Source: Solen grandis (taxonomy: Eukaryota; Mollusca; Bivalvia; Adapedonta; Solenidae). From it: a stretch of 64,000 nt of DNA. The translations under genes and the position numbers were made by a program. Shown piece after piece: positions 46,900 through 59,135 of the stretch. The notes under the pieces were generated by a model. That model saw only the letters and a list, made by a program, of their open reading frames with translations. It was not told the DNA's origin and did not search any database. Position 1 is the first letter of the stretch. Every line of letters starts with the position of its first letter. The DNA lies in contig CM037785.1 in NCBI GenBank assembly GCA_021229015.1, positions 40,172,766-40,236,765 on the forward strand, in the 5' to 3' direction.

Positions 46900-47185
46900 G
46901 TTAATTTTGGCAGATAACCGTGATTATCCGTTTGTGTAATTGTCATATGCGGGTTTCCCAAGGTTAAAATGAATTGTGGGAAGGACAAAACAACCAACTG
47001 CCGTGCGTTCAGTCAAAGACCTAAACCCAAAGATAAGGAAATCTCGTATATCCTCGGCGCCACCGCGATATTGCGAGAAAAAGCCGGTGCGCTTGTAAAT
47101 AAGGACTGGGATTTTCTTCAGGAAGGAAATAGTTTAGTGAATGAAAAAAGATAATATTTGCCAATACTTCGGCAAATATTGCCTA
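46900..47185. other. No supported gene
   Basis: A 61-codon frame (46969-47154, +, MNCGKDKTTNCRAFSQRP...) is the least repeat-like short frame in this stretch, but has no splice sites in phase or recognised motif. Confidence 0.3.
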
Positions 47186-47187
47186 TA

Positions 47188-47545
47188 TGTCACTTGGCTG
47201 ATCACATTCACTATTTGTGCATGCGCTAGCTTCATAGGCTTAACTTACGAAATCGCTACCCTGAACTAGTGAAGATGCCATGTTGCGGAACGTGTCACGC
47301 GGTTCCGCATGCATCTGCTTCGGGTGCCTGGATAGCGTAGTGGTAACGCGCCTCGCTTCTCACCAATGCGTCCCGGGTTCGATTCCTGGTCACGTACGTG
47401 AAAGGGTACAGTGGTCGCCCGATGTTTCACTTGGCATCTTCACTATTTTGCAGCACTAGCACATAGGCACAACTACGAATGTATTGAATGTGAAATGCCA
47501 TGTTCGAATCGTGTAACGGGATTAAGATTGTAACTTCGGGGATGC
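47188..47545 (+). mobile_element. tRNA-like head between two copies of one body (dimeric SINE-like)
   Basis: The head 47329-47395 has box A TAGCGTAGTGG and perfect box B GGTTCGATTCC with a tRNA-Glu-like TTCTCACC anticodon region. Its acceptor and anticodon stems do not pair, so it is not a tRNA. The sequence before it (47188-47328: TCACTTGGCTGATC, TTCACTATTTGTGCA, CATAGGC, GCCATGTTGCGGAACGTGTCACG) recurs after it (47423-47545: TCACTTGGCATC, TTCACTATTTTGCA, CATAGGC, GCCATGTTCGAATCGTGTAACG). Order is body-head-body. Confidence 0.6.
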
Positions 47546-48039
47546 CGAATTCTATATTTAATCGATTTTCCCGAAGTGTCGTTTACGAAAATAACGTTTT
47601 CTCGTGTGATGTGACATACACTGGACGAAAGACTTCACCAATATTAAGGAAGGAGAGCAGAAAAAAACCCCACCTTTTTTCTTATTTTTACCAATCATCT
47701 GTGGACGATCTACTTTAAAAATGCTATATAATTATATTTCATGATATATTTTATTTAACTGATTTCGCCGAAGTTGCGAAGTTGACATTTAATGGATAAA
47801 CACTCATTTTAATATGTTTATATCCGTATGAGATACTGAATTCACATTGAGTCACGTCCACGAACTATGATAATATTCTTTACGTCCTGATTTGCGGTCC
47901 CCACTGTCAAGCTTGAATCTTAAGTTTTGCCTTAAATGAACTATATATGTAGTGTATATCCGTCTCACTCCGGATAGAAGTGAATGGGTATGCATCATAA
48001 AACCGGTATATTATACATGGTACATATATAGATATCTCT

Positions 48040-48195
48040 CTTGCTTGAGGCTCGGCATAGTGGCAGTGCCAGGACTGGTTGGCCCAGTGTCAGGATAATG
48101 TGACTGGGTATGGTCACTTGTCTACAGCGTCATATATATGTAGATAATGTCAACAAATGACTGAAATACTGTCGGTGGTGGGCCGTTTAACCTAG
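48040..48195 (+). mobile_element. SINE family 1, 5'-truncated and decayed
   Basis: CTTGCTTGAGGCTCGGCATA, then CCAGTGTCAGGATAATGTGA, then TGAAATACTGTCGGTGG: body and tail without the tRNA head. Confidence 0.75.
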
Positions 48196-48918
48196 GGTTA
48201 CAAAAAAAAAGATAAACGTCATAGAGATGTCGGAAGTTGTTGAATGGACCGACAGGGGTGGGTTTCGGAGACGATGTCTCTTACCCATGTAAGAATGGGT
48301 CTAGGGCGTTCCTCTGAGGTTTTTTATATTTCTGAATATTTGTTTAAAATAATTTAAAAAGTTGGGAGATCAATAATGACTTTTAAAAATACTAGATAAT
48401 ACTTTCGGCCTTATATTACCAAAAGCATTTTCGTTTGTTTAATATTATCATATTTATAAATATATCACATTGGTGTCGAAAGGTGGTCCCCCTTAGGTAT
48501 GTTATGTATAAACCTCAGGTATACCATGTCAACGTGTCCTATCCGAATTTCATGTGTGACATGTTTCGCAAATATTTATAATATGATTACGAATATTTTG
48601 CACGTTTCAGTGATCACCTTTACGGAGAAATAATGTTTATGTTAAATTCGGTAGCCTTTCCCTCAAAATTGGTTATTTTTAGACATCCAAGGTTATTTGT
48701 CAATATTACAGAGAGATTGGTTCATAAATATAGTAAAGATAACATTTGTGGAAATGATAAACTGACATCGATGTTGAATTCAGCTGATAATAATAATAAT
48801 TTAGTCATCTTGTTGTACAATTTACAATTTTGTATAAAACATCAGTATCTATTTTGATCAAGAGAGATAAATATAAGATAGAGGAATATAAATCAGATCG
48901 AAATATAAGGGGGAAGAA

Positions 48919-48940
48919 CCAAAAAAAAAAAAAAAAAAAA
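48919..48940. repeat. A-run
   Basis: Homopolymer A tract of about 22 bases. Confidence 0.9.
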
Positions 48941-49184
48941 AGGCAAGAATAGAATAAATATAAATTCTGAACATGATATTGTATGTCCATCTGAAATGGA
49001 ATTTGCTTAATTGCGATGCAAGAAAGAAATAGAGAATAAGACAGAGAGCGACAGGGAAAAATCACAGGAGAAGGAAAAGGACAAAAGAGAGATAGACATA
49101 TTAACAGATGAAAACAGACGAATGAAAAGATAGAGAGAAAAGAAAGGGGGGACACATCAGCATAAATACAGCGTAGTCTAAGAA

Positions 49185-49325
49185 TGACTGCGTTGTATGT
49201 TGTCACATGTATACGCCACATGCATGATATCGCAGTGAGCTTCTACTTTTCCTGTCTCATGGAGACAAAATCACCACGTGATTGCAATACATGTACTGTC
49301 GTTGGGACGTAAAACCTTACATACA
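49185..49325 (+). mobile_element. Diverged SINE family 1 tail
   Basis: GTCACATGTATACGCCACAT, then TGATATCGCAGTG, then ATGTACTGTCGTTGGGACGT-AAACC resembles the body and tail of family 1. Confidence 0.5.
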
Positions 49326-49604
49326 TGTTTTATTACCAACATAGGTAGATGTATGTCCCATACGTCTTTAGGGAACACGTATTATATGACAACGACCACT
49401 ACTTTGCGCCATAGAGGGTCTTGAAATATTTTCGACTCATTCCGACCTATCTTCAGAAAACACCAAAGGTCCACGTAGCCCGTGTAATGAAGTCGTTCCG
49501 ATGCCGCAATCAAACACGGATTGCGTTGGTGAAAACAAGTAATCCTAGTTACTAGAATACATGATAATATTATATACTAGTTGTCTTACTATATACAGTA
49601 TGGT

Positions 49605-49800
49605 GAGACATACAAGGACGTAGGTAGGACGTTAGGATGTTAAACACTTTCTGGCCGGGGGTCCAGGTGCCACCTGGGACTCTTTTGAGTACAGGGTGTT
49701 TAATCTAGGTATATTATCCAGCTGTCGATCAATCTTGTTTACCCAAATAATATTGGTCTTGCTCCGTATATAACAGGATATAAACGTCCCTTATTTGAAT
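49605..49800 (+). repeat. Inverted-repeat pair, left arm
   Basis: GGGGGTCCAGGTGCCACCTG, then TACAGGGTGTTTAATCTAGG, then TATTATCCAGCTGTCGATCA and CTTGTTTAC. Reverse-complement partner at 52200-52405. Confidence 0.8.
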
Positions 49801-50149
49801 TTGAATTAAATCGGGTTTTGCTAATCAAAATCCACAGATCTTAAACCGATATAGACAACAAATTATTTGATAAAATATATGCATATTGATTCGTTACATG
49901 AAGGAAATTCAATTAGCCATGATCACACTTAAAATCATTTTCAAAGCCATATATTGCAAAATGTCGGTCATTCTAGCTTTCTACATCTAGGAGAAGCTTC
50001 TATTAAGTGGTTTAGTGGGTTCATTAACCTCTGAAGGTATTTCGAAAAAAATATTTTTTTCCTCTCCATTTTGTTGCAAAAAAATATTTTCACTCATATA
50101 ATAAAATAAATCGATTCAAGCTAGTTAACACGACAATATGTCATTTGAT

Positions 50150-50460
50150 TGTTTGTTTATTGGGTTTAACGTCCCACCGACAGTATGTCAGTCATTTGGA
50201 GACGATGTCTACTCGAGACAGATATGGTGCTGCCACACTGCAGTATCACACCGTAGATCTTTGGTATGATACCACACCCAGTCACATTATCTTGACATTG
50301 AGCCAGCCAGTCCTCGAACTGCCCTTAATTGCTGAGCGCCAAGCAAGGGAGCTATACCAGTACCACTTATATATAACTCTGGTATGTTGCGGCCGGGAAT
50401 CGAACCCACGACCTTTCGATTCTGAAGCGGACGTTCTAACCACTAGGCCACCGGGACCGG
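50150..50460 (-). mobile_element. SINE family 1, full length, inverted
   Basis: On the minus strand: head CCCGGTGGCCTAGTGGTTAG (box A), box B GGTTCGATTCC, body TGTGGTATCATACC, tail CATACTGTCGGTGGGACGTT then AAACCCAAT. All parts present. An open frame of 119 codons on the + strand is only the SINE read backwards. Confidence 0.9.
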
Positions 50461-51149
50461 TAATATGTCTTTTGACAAGACAGCACGTCATCCAGACAAA
50501 ATAATAGTGTCATTTATGCGAAATAACAAGTCTTTTTACTAAAAAGCATATCATTCGGACGTCAACAAAGAAGCATGTTATATGAACAATATGTACGTTT
50601 TCTAGTTGTAGTGAATAATTTCAAGCTACGCATCATTAACTTTAACATTATGTTTGTTACTGGTCCGAATTACGACTTCCAAAACGCTTTTCTTTAAGAG
50701 ATTTAAGCTGTTAAAGTTAGCATGTCTTCAATAACAACGGCAGCAGTCGGCAGCTACTCATGGATAACGACGAAGTTGAATAGCTAGTAAAGATAACGTC
50801 GACTACAGTCGAACAATTGCGACAAATCGTGCCATACATCTCATGTAACTGTATTATATAGACAAAGAACAATTTGAAATACAGGGGAGTAGCTAGTGTT
50901 ACGCACTTACGCACATGCATAACATTGAAATAAAAAGTAAACATTCATTATGCTCCAAAACGATGATAAAATTAGAGAAAGAAGGGGGTTAGTTTGTCTA
51001 TTAAGTCCAATCAATATTATTTACTTATCGTAGACATTATGTGATGTAGTGTTTTGTTCAAAACAATCATTGTTCAATTAGAAAAGTTTTTAGTGTATAC
51101 ACATCAGTTGTCAATACGGCCAGTCACCTGTTTATACCGTTCAGGTAAC

Positions 51150-51275
51150 CGTCCCAGGTGGCCGCACGGTAAAGCGTCCGCCTTCGGAGCGGCGGGTTGG
51201 TGTTCAATTCCATAGATACTGTAAAAAATGGTACTGATAGCTTCCTGCTTGGCGACTAAGCATATAAATTATGCC
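51150..51275 (+). mobile_element. SINE family 1 head, 3'-truncated
   Basis: CCCAGGTGGCCGCACGGTAA, then GCGTCCGCCTTCGGAGCGGC, a mutated box B (TGTTCAATTCC) and GCTTCCTGCTTGGCGACTAA. Ends before the body. Confidence 0.75.
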
Positions 51276-51499
51276 AATTGTTGACATTATAGAACCAAGA
51301 TGTGGTCGAAAAACATAATGCCCCGCCCAAGTCAAACACATTCTGGTCCCACCCAAAGGGGTAAATGTCAAATAAATAATATCAGTTTAAAGACATTCAT
51401 TAATGGAGAAAGTATGTCAAATATCAAGTACTTATCCCATATAGTAAATGAGTAATGCTCTGGGATTTTTTTTTATTAAAGTAGGATGATAATAAAAAA

Positions 51500-51830
51500 A
51501 ATATGACCAGGTAAAATCATAGTTTTTGTCACTGCACTTCTCCTACTCGCTATCTACTAGCATTCAAAAAGGAGATCGTTAAAAAATTGGACCAGGTAGA
51601 AATATGGTACCCTGAATAGTTTACGAGTTATGTTCCCGACAAATAATTGAAAAAAAAAAATTATAAAGGGGATAATTCTAATGGGACCCAGTAGAGTTCT
51701 GGTTCTTGATTGTTGCACTTTTCCTAGTTATCATTTATATAAATTTAAAGTTTCAAGCCAATACCTTGTATAGTTTTAAGTTGTGGCCAAAGTAAAAGTT
51801 GTGGTAAAAATTCGGGTGCATAAAAGTAAG
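51500..51830 (-). repeat. Inverted copies of the GTGCAGTGACCAAGAACC repeat
   Basis: TGTCACTGCACTTCTCCTAC and AGTTCTGGTTCTTGATTGTT then GCACTTTTCCTAGT are minus-strand relatives of the 3.2-4.7 kb and 42.7-43.4 kb family. Confidence 0.65.
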
Positions 51831-52199
51831 GATTCTGAATATTGTAAAATTGGTGATGTTCAAAATAATTAAGATATCTTTCTTATAAGTTAAAACTGTT
51901 TTCAAATACATATTCGTATATGAATCGCCCGAAATATATTGCATGAGGAGGAGGTATTTTTCCCAAGGTTGCGATTAATATGTACGTCAGTTTTCTTTGA
52001 AATAGCATATCCCTGGTTTCTTTTCAATGACGACCCTTAATTTTGAAGATCATTCATCATTATGTTCTGAAAAGATTGCATATCAAAAGCCACAAATAGA
52101 GAATATAGACTTTGTCGGCAGTATGTTGAATATTTCAATTATGAATTTAAATAATATTTGCAATTCAAATGAGGACGTTTCTATGATCAATTAATACAC

Positions 52200-52405
52200 C
52201 CTGTTACATAGGAAGCGAGGCCGATATTATCTGAGTAAACAAGAGTAAACAAGATGAAATTGTAAATAAGTCGGATCGACAGCTGTACAAGTATAATATG
52301 CCTAAATCAAACACCCTGTACCCACCGGGGACGCTAGCGGGACCTGGACCCCCAGCCAGAGAGTGCGTAACATCCAAAAACGACTTAGCTACGCCCTGAA
52401 ATAGC
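52200..52405 (-). repeat. Inverted-repeat pair, right arm
   Basis: Reverse complement reads GGGGGTCCAGGTCCCGCTAG, TACAGGGTGTTTGATTTAGG, ACAGCTGTCGATCCGAC, CTTGTTTAC, matching 49605-49800 in order. Confidence 0.8.
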
Positions 52406-52577
52406 TTTGGGTCACAATTATAATGAGATTAATAAAATAAATGAAACGTAACCATATTATTTAACAATGATTTTTAATAGATTGGCATCAATTTCTTTAG
52501 AACTGGACCTAAATAAACTGATGCATTTGACCATAATGTGAATGTAGTATTCTTTTGTCGCTATCATTACATTTGTG

Positions 52578-52850
52578 TGACCGTCCCCGGTGGCTGAGTG
52601 GTTAGAGCGTCCGCCTCGGGTGCTGGAAGTCGTGGGTATACCAAAGTCGTAAATAATGGTACTGTTATAGCTCCCGTGCTTGGCGCTCAGCATATAAGGG
52701 TAGTTGTCAGGATAATGTGACAGGATGTGGTATCATGCCACATGTCTACGGCGTGATACTGCAGTGTGGCAGCACTTTATCTATCTCAAGAAGATGTCGT
52801 CTTCAAAATGACTGAAAATACTGTCGATGGGACGTTTAACCAAACAAACA
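52578..52850 (+). mobile_element. SINE family 1 with box B deleted
   Basis: CCGGTGGCTGAGTGGTTAGA (box A), then GTCGTGGGTATACCAAAG, where box B should be; then the complete body TGTGGTATCATGCCACATGT and tail ATACTGTCGATGGGACGTTT. Confidence 0.88.
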
Positions 52851-53047
52851 TACATACATGCATGTGTGTGAATAAAGAAGAAGATTCTTCTTGGACAGTT
52901 AGGAACATTCTCGAATATTTATTTAAAAGTATGTATCCGTATCAGAGCTATTTTTGTTTCTACTTTCACATTTGTTTCAAATGTCTATTTTATTGTAAAT
53001 AAATTCTGTTTTTTTTTTTGTTGGTTTTTTGTTGTTGTTAAGATATC

Positions 53048-53600
53048 ATGCTGTATGTATAACAAGACACAAGCCGTTTGGACAAGACAACATGTCGTTT
53101 TGACAAGATATCATGCCGTTATGACGGGACATTATGTCATTTGGACATTACAGAAAGTCGGTCTGACAAGACATCATGTCGTTATGACAAGACATCATGA
53201 CGTTTCGACAAGACAACATGTCGTTTTGAAAATATATCACATCACTATGACTATATCTTGTTATCTGGACATGATAACATAATGTTAAGGCAAGACATAA
53301 TGTCCTTTGGACATAACAGCAAGTCATTTTGACAAGACAACATGCCATTTTGACAATATATCATGTCATTTTGGCAATATATCATGACGTTTTGACAATA
53401 CATCATGCTTTGCAATAATCATGCTTTTGCAAAACATGCGTTTTGGCAATATATCATGACGTTTTAAGCGTGTCGTTTTAACAAGATATCGTTTGGACAT
53501 GATATCATGACGTTTAGACAAGACAGATCTTGATATGACAAGCCATGATAACACGCTATATGGTCAAGATACCAAGACACTTTGACAAAAAAAAACATGC
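53048..53600. repeat. 21-bp minisatellite (decaying to about 53820)
   Basis: Units of 21 bp built on GACAAGACATCATGTCGTTT. From 53060 to 53230 about eight run in exact register; later units lose register and are AT-richer (ACAATATATCATGACGTTTT). Because 21 is a multiple of 3, the + frame gives a seven-residue period (TRHHVVM-like), and the minus strand is open too. No sign of a real gene. Confidence 0.85.
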
Positions 53601-53849
53601 ATGTCCGACATGATATAAAGTTATACGAACACGATACCACGAAACTTTAACATAATATTACGCATGTCTGACATGATAACACGCTGTTTGAACATAATAA
53701 CATGTTTATTGGACAAGATCACACATTCATCAGGCAAGATACCATATAAATTGCCACAATAGTGCAACACTCTGAGAAAGTACGATACTATTTTAACAAG
53801 ATAGGACATTAAATGAACAAAACAACTTGAAATCTCTCAAGTTAGGACA

Positions 53850-55010
53850 GTGACGGCGTTCCATACTATGAACCTTGGTCTTTTCGAATCTTGCAAAATG
53901 TATATGGAGGTGCACATCTAGAATGTAATAAAATATCTTGCTATTTCGCCCAGAATTGACGGCTGTAGAGCGCGTAAAACATCGGTAGTTTTTCTCAACC
54001 CTGACGTGACGTGACATCACATGAAAACAAAATTTACTGGAATCAAAAGCGCCAGAGTCACTGTGGTTACTGTTAAAATTTCATGCTGCTTGCTCATCGG
54101 CAACCTATTTTAATTTAAACTTCATAAGGAAGAAGAAATGAGAATAATAATAAGAAACTGGAATTCGTTTGCACGGAAAACGATAGGACTTTCTGCAACC
54201 AGTTTAAAACGTGATCAAACTGAAAATAATTTATACAGAATACGAAGATACATTAAGATACTTGAGTGTAACCTTTACATACTGTGTGAAAATTCATCCA
54301 TTTATAATGTCTGCAGAGCGAATACAAACCTTTTGATCTGACGTCAATTCTGACGTCATACGAATATGACTATCATTACATTTAAAAATTCAGCATCTAA
54401 AACATATGCCATGCAAATTTCATCATTTTGGAACCTTGCCATCACATCGAATTTATTGGACGAGAAATGAAAACATATAACAACGTCATGACGTCAAATG
54501 ACGACGGGCCTATGAAAATCTGAAGAAAACATTTAAAATTACAACATGTGCAAATTTCAGCTTCCTATCCCATCTGGGGGCTCTGTAATACTTTAATTAA
54601 TTTTGGGGTCATATTTTCGAAACTTGGTTTCACCACAGAACCTCGATCTATATTTGGAAAACGAAAGTAAGGATGCACAACTTAAGCGTAACTTACACCT
54701 TCTGTGAAAATTACAAGAAAATCAATTCAAAAATAAATTCAGCAGAGCGCGTAAAAACGTTTTACCTGACGTCAAATCTGGCGTCATATGAATTTGATAA
54801 TGACATTCGAAAAGACATGGTCTGAAATATTTGCCATACAATTTTCATTATTCTGGGCCATTGGCAATTACATTTTCCGAAAATGCTTAAAATTAAGTAA
54901 AAGTGAAAGTAGGTTATTTTCCGAAAATGTTTTAACTTGCAGCGTAGCAATACCAAGTGACCGTGACGTCACTAAAGGCATCAAAACGAAGACAAAACTA
55001 TGACTTCCTC
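53850..55010 (-). repeat. CRE-bearing dispersed repeat, copy B (tandem modules)
   Basis: Modules carry a CTTCTGTGAAAATT-like box, CAGAGCG(CG)TAAAA, then paired TGACGTCA sites. Perfect TGACGTCA occurs at 54339-54346, 54351-54358, 54489-54496, 54767-54774 and 54964-54971. Shares TATGGAGGTGCACAT with 46.56 kb, and its right end with 38.27 kb. Confidence 0.7.
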
Positions 55011-55389
55011 GAGTGTCGCTTTGACACAGAGATGCTGGTAATTATACACAATGGCCCATTAAATATTATGTTCCTGTGGTTATCTCAATGTAATGCATGC
55101 TGCTCATTATCAGATATGAAGCTAATATTGGCTTTTTATATTGTACTTCCTTTATATTATGTCTCCTCCCATATTTATGTTGGGGATATATTGTTTTTTT
55201 CAGAGTTGTCTGCTCGTTTGTCTGTCCCAATTTTTGTCCGGAGCATAACTCAGTAAGTATCAAGGCAGAAAACGTACACTTATCCAATCCTAATTTTAAA
55301 TTTATGCAAAAGCATAAGATTCACACAGGACAAAAACACACGATTACATTTTTTTTCAGATTGATAAAAAGAGTGATGCAAATTCATTG

Positions 55390-55600
55390 TTACACTCAGG
55401 AGGTCGTGGTTTCGATCCCTGGTCCGAAATAATGAAGTCGCAAAATATGATACCAGTGTAGCTCCCTTGCTTGGCACTAAGCATATAATTGTCTTTCCAG
55501 GTCTGGTTGGTTCGGTGTCAGGATAATGTTACTTGATGTGACATCATGCTACATGTCTAGGCGTGATACTGCAGTGTGGTAACACACTTAAGGGGTCGCT
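55390..55600 (+). mobile_element. SINE family 1, 5'-truncated
   Basis: Starts at box B (GGTTTCGATCCCTGGTCCG), then CTCCCTTGCTTGGCACTAAG, GTGTCAGGATAATGTTAC and GTGATACTGCAGTGTGG-AACAC. The tail is missing. Confidence 0.8.
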
Positions 55601-57189
55601 GTCAACCCAAAGTAGGTGGGGGTTTTGAAAACATAAGTTTTGTTTTTCAAGTAAATCATGTTATTTTTTTCTCAGTAATACTCAGTATACAAATTCATTT
55701 CATGTAAAAGAATACAGTTTGCAAAGAGCTTTCAGATTTGGCCTCACATTCAAAGAAAATATTACTTGTCACATCTTCATCTTGCATGCACTCAATCAAC
55801 ACTGTTTGGCTGAAGAATAAACACACTGCTACATAGTCCATAGTCCATTTAACAATGTGTGAAGAAATTCAATGACTTATTCAAGGGGAAAATGTGTTTC
55901 CAAATGTCCCAAAAATGTCAATAACATGTGTAAAAGGAAGTAGGTATGGTGAACAAAAAGTGCCACAATACATGAAAATTGTGAAATATTTGGATTAAGC
56001 ATCAACCTTTACGTAATAATTACGCAACTAGTTCTGCATTGAATAAAGATTAATATGAAATAAAGAGTAACATAATAAGGCTTGAAAATATTTTTAAAAA
56101 AATGCTGAAAAATATTTAGAAGGTATAGTAGGCAAAAGTGATATTTTCACGAGTGGCGAAGCATATTCCAAAGCATGCACTGGTTTTATACGAATATTAG
56201 TGCAACACTTAACTAGGTTTTGCATGAATGCGTAAGGCTGAATGTATCCTTGAAACATTGAAACTCTACATATTTTACTGTTTAACGTGAGTCTAAAGCA
56301 AATTCGGATAAATGCACATGAGCGGATAAAAACTTCTAGATACCTATGCATGTAATTGTTTGCTGTTGTTGTATCAGTATCAGATTTTTGGTCATTTACT
56401 TATTCTTACACCCATGTATCTGTCTCCTTGATATATACATTTGACTTTGTATACGAATGAACATATATATCTCCTAGTGTAAAAAGAGAACAGTGTTTAT
56501 AGCCACAATTGAACGAATTAACTAATCAGCGTAAAACAAAATACAGTTTATATAGGTACACTATGAGAAGACATGAAATAAACACTGTTGTATATTATTG
56601 TAAAATATTGAGTGATATTCATTTTCATTGGGAAATAGGGAAATATTTGTCCTATCTGATATTGGAATTGAATACATAATCTAATGATAATCAAACATTA
56701 CATGGGTAATTATATTATGTTAAGGGGTGAAATGCATATGCGCAGTAAATAAATCTTTTTTTATTCAAAAACATTTCAATACGTCTTTAGGAACATGTTG
56801 TTGTTTGATAAGTGGTGTTTTTATATCCTTGTATCCATGGCGATGTACGTGACCCTAGATGACTTTTACGATAACATAGTTATTCACGCAAAATGGGGGT
56901 GTTATATATTTACAGGTAAAAATTACGGGGCGATATATATTCAGTGCGCAAGTATAAACTGGGCTGTGAGTGGTCGGTATAAAGGGAGATCAATGCTACG
57001 AGCGCATATATATGGTTTCCATGTGAAACCTAAATGTTTCAATTTTGTACTTGACGAATTGTATACTGTAAATACTGCATGAAAATCGGATCGAGAAAAA
57101 GTGGGTTGATATAACCACCCCATATTTTTTCACCGCCCAACAGAAAGGGTTTCATATTGGAAAACATCCCACATCTGGGTAATCTCTTA

Positions 57190-57217
57190 GTATATATATA
57201 TATATATATATATATAC
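57190..57217. repeat. (TA)n microsatellite
   Basis: TA dinucleotide tract. Confidence 0.9.
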
Positions 57218-58074
57218 AGGAGCGTCGTATCCAATAAATATCCAAAAAGAATTAAATTTGAAGTTGTGATTTTTTCCGCCGCTTTCCGGGCCAGCAGAGC
57301 ATCTTTAATATTGTGTATACACACTATTCATGATTATCCTTATGTTTCACAAATGAATGATCTAGAATGAAATCTAAACATGTTTGAACTAAAAAAAAAA
57401 CTCTGAGCACTTTCGTGAAACGGAAAAGGACTATGAAAGAGAAAGTAGGCAATAAACAATAAGTAAAGAACTGAACGTCTTATATTTTTTTTACTAAACC
57501 TCAAACATTATATTTACGTAACACTATGTTTCTACATAAATGTGAGTTAAAATTAGTCAATATAAGTTCAATATTATATGTATTGTCACAAAAGAATACA
57601 CAATTACCAAAACCTCTTTGGTTGAAATAAGATCTTTAACTTTTGTCGAAATGGCTAAATATTTTTTTCGTACTCCATTCTCAGTGAGCAGCAAAATATG
57701 CAGAAAACTTGTTAACCGGCATAACTTTTTTGTTTGTGAACGTTACATAGCCTTGTGTAAATTCATTTTCTTAAAAGAAAATCTACAAGACTGCATCATT
57801 TATTGTGCAAAACTATTTACTCTAGCACCACCGTTGTCGGTGTCTCCGTGAAATAAAATATGTTTGTTTTTCGTAGACATGAAGTATATCTAACCTCAAA
57901 GTGACATTTTTTCACTCGTGTGATACTTAAAGATCTACTCCACATCTACTCAAAACAAACACGCATCCTCTATATCCCAAACCGACACAGTATTGACTGG
58001 GCATTAACGGTCGTCCCGATTCATCTCGGTAAACCCTGACTCACTGTTCCGGGAGCTTAAACTATGCTAGTAAC

Positions 58075-58232
58075 ACTACAAAGGAGCGCTTATAAAGGAG
58101 TGCGTCATTAAGCGTTCATGCTGCGATATATAGCGGCAGTACATTTTTTTTTGTTGCGACATTTGGCGTAACAGATCCGACATAAAACGTCAGGAGGTTT
58201 TGTGACATTTTGTAGCGTTGGTGAGACATTTA

Positions 58233-58235
<3 letters not shown>
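58075..58235 (-). repeat. Inverted relative of the 42.06-kb repeat
   Basis: GGAGCGCTTATAAAGGAGTG, CTGCGATATATAGCGGCAG, TTGCGACATTTGGCGTAACA, ACGTCAGGAGGTTTTGTGAC. The reverse complement matches 42100-42245. Confidence 0.75.
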
Positions 58236-58265
<30 letters not shown>

Positions 58266-58390
58266 GTAATATCTTTATTTTGAAAGGATAACATATTTGG
58301 CAATGCTATTCTTTCATATGGTCCTCTTATCAATAATATAAAATAAATACAAATTGTAGGTATGACAAGCTGGAAAAAATAAAATAAATG
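58233..58390 (-). mobile_element. Retroelement 3' end with (ATT)n tail
   Basis: An (AAT)n tract (58234-58264) is followed by ATATCTTTATTTTGAAAGGA, resembling the 3' ends of the LINEs at 25690 and 63221 (both read ..ATTTTATT.. / ACTTTATTATGG at that position). Probably a 5'-truncated minus-strand LINE stub. Confidence 0.45.
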
Positions 58391-59135
58391 AAAATTATTC
58401 AAAATATCATCAACATACGGATGTATGTTATCAAAATGGTATTATCATTTTAATTTGTTTTTGCGGAATCATTTTAAATAATTGATACAAAGGATCAATG
58501 ATTTTGATGATAAAATATGAATAAATGATTAAAAAATAATACCGAATATCGTTAGAAAATTTCGTGACTTGTCGTAACGATGCCACGTGACATACACTGT
58601 ACCCAATGAAAACAACAATAAGTAGGCTATTTAGAGTACGGACGTGTCAGACATTTTCCTATGTTGTTATGGTAATCAAAATACCTTTTACGTGTTTCTG
58701 TATAGTACGGATGCATTGGTATAATGGCGGCGGTATTGCAGAATGAATCACGATATAAATGAAACTGAACAATATCTTTCTACTCTAATACGATTTCTTT
58801 TCATTAATGTGAAGGGGCAATTGCTGCAAAATAATTTGAACATTATTCTTCTGAACATTTATTATTAGTTATCATATTCTGAACATGTTGTATGTTCCAT
58901 TTTTCTTTCCTTTTTTTCAAAACTGTCGATATTTTTAATATTTATTCCTAAACTTTTTTTGTTTTGTTTTTTTGTTGTTGTGTGTGTGTTTTTTTTGTTT
59001 GTTTTTTTTTTCGTTTTTTTTAAAGGGATCTTTATATCACTTGATAAAAATAGCAAAATAACTGTTGCAGTAAAAAAGAAACAGAAGGATAACTACCTAT
59101 TTTTACACGTCGACAAATAAGATTTAAAAACTTAC

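Larger units (their letters stand above)
32180..59135 (-). other. Two-pore channel intron 1 (about 27 kb)
   Basis: Bounded by donor GTAAGT (minus strand, just below 59136) and acceptor TTGGTTGTAG (just above 32179). It contains almost all repeats listed between 32.5 and 58.4 kb and no other convincing gene. Stretches with nothing recognised: 32570-33570, 33610-35395, 36840-37585, 38800-39655, 40870-42060, 44265-45015, 45100-46225, 47545-48040, 48200-49180, 50465-51150, 55610-57190 and 57215-58070. Confidence 0.6.

Noticed and set aside
47329..47400. tRNA-Glu gene
   Set aside because: Good D-arm and box B, but the anticodon and acceptor stems do not pair.
50145..50504. 119-residue protein on the + strand
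   Set aside because: It is an inverted full-length SINE read through.
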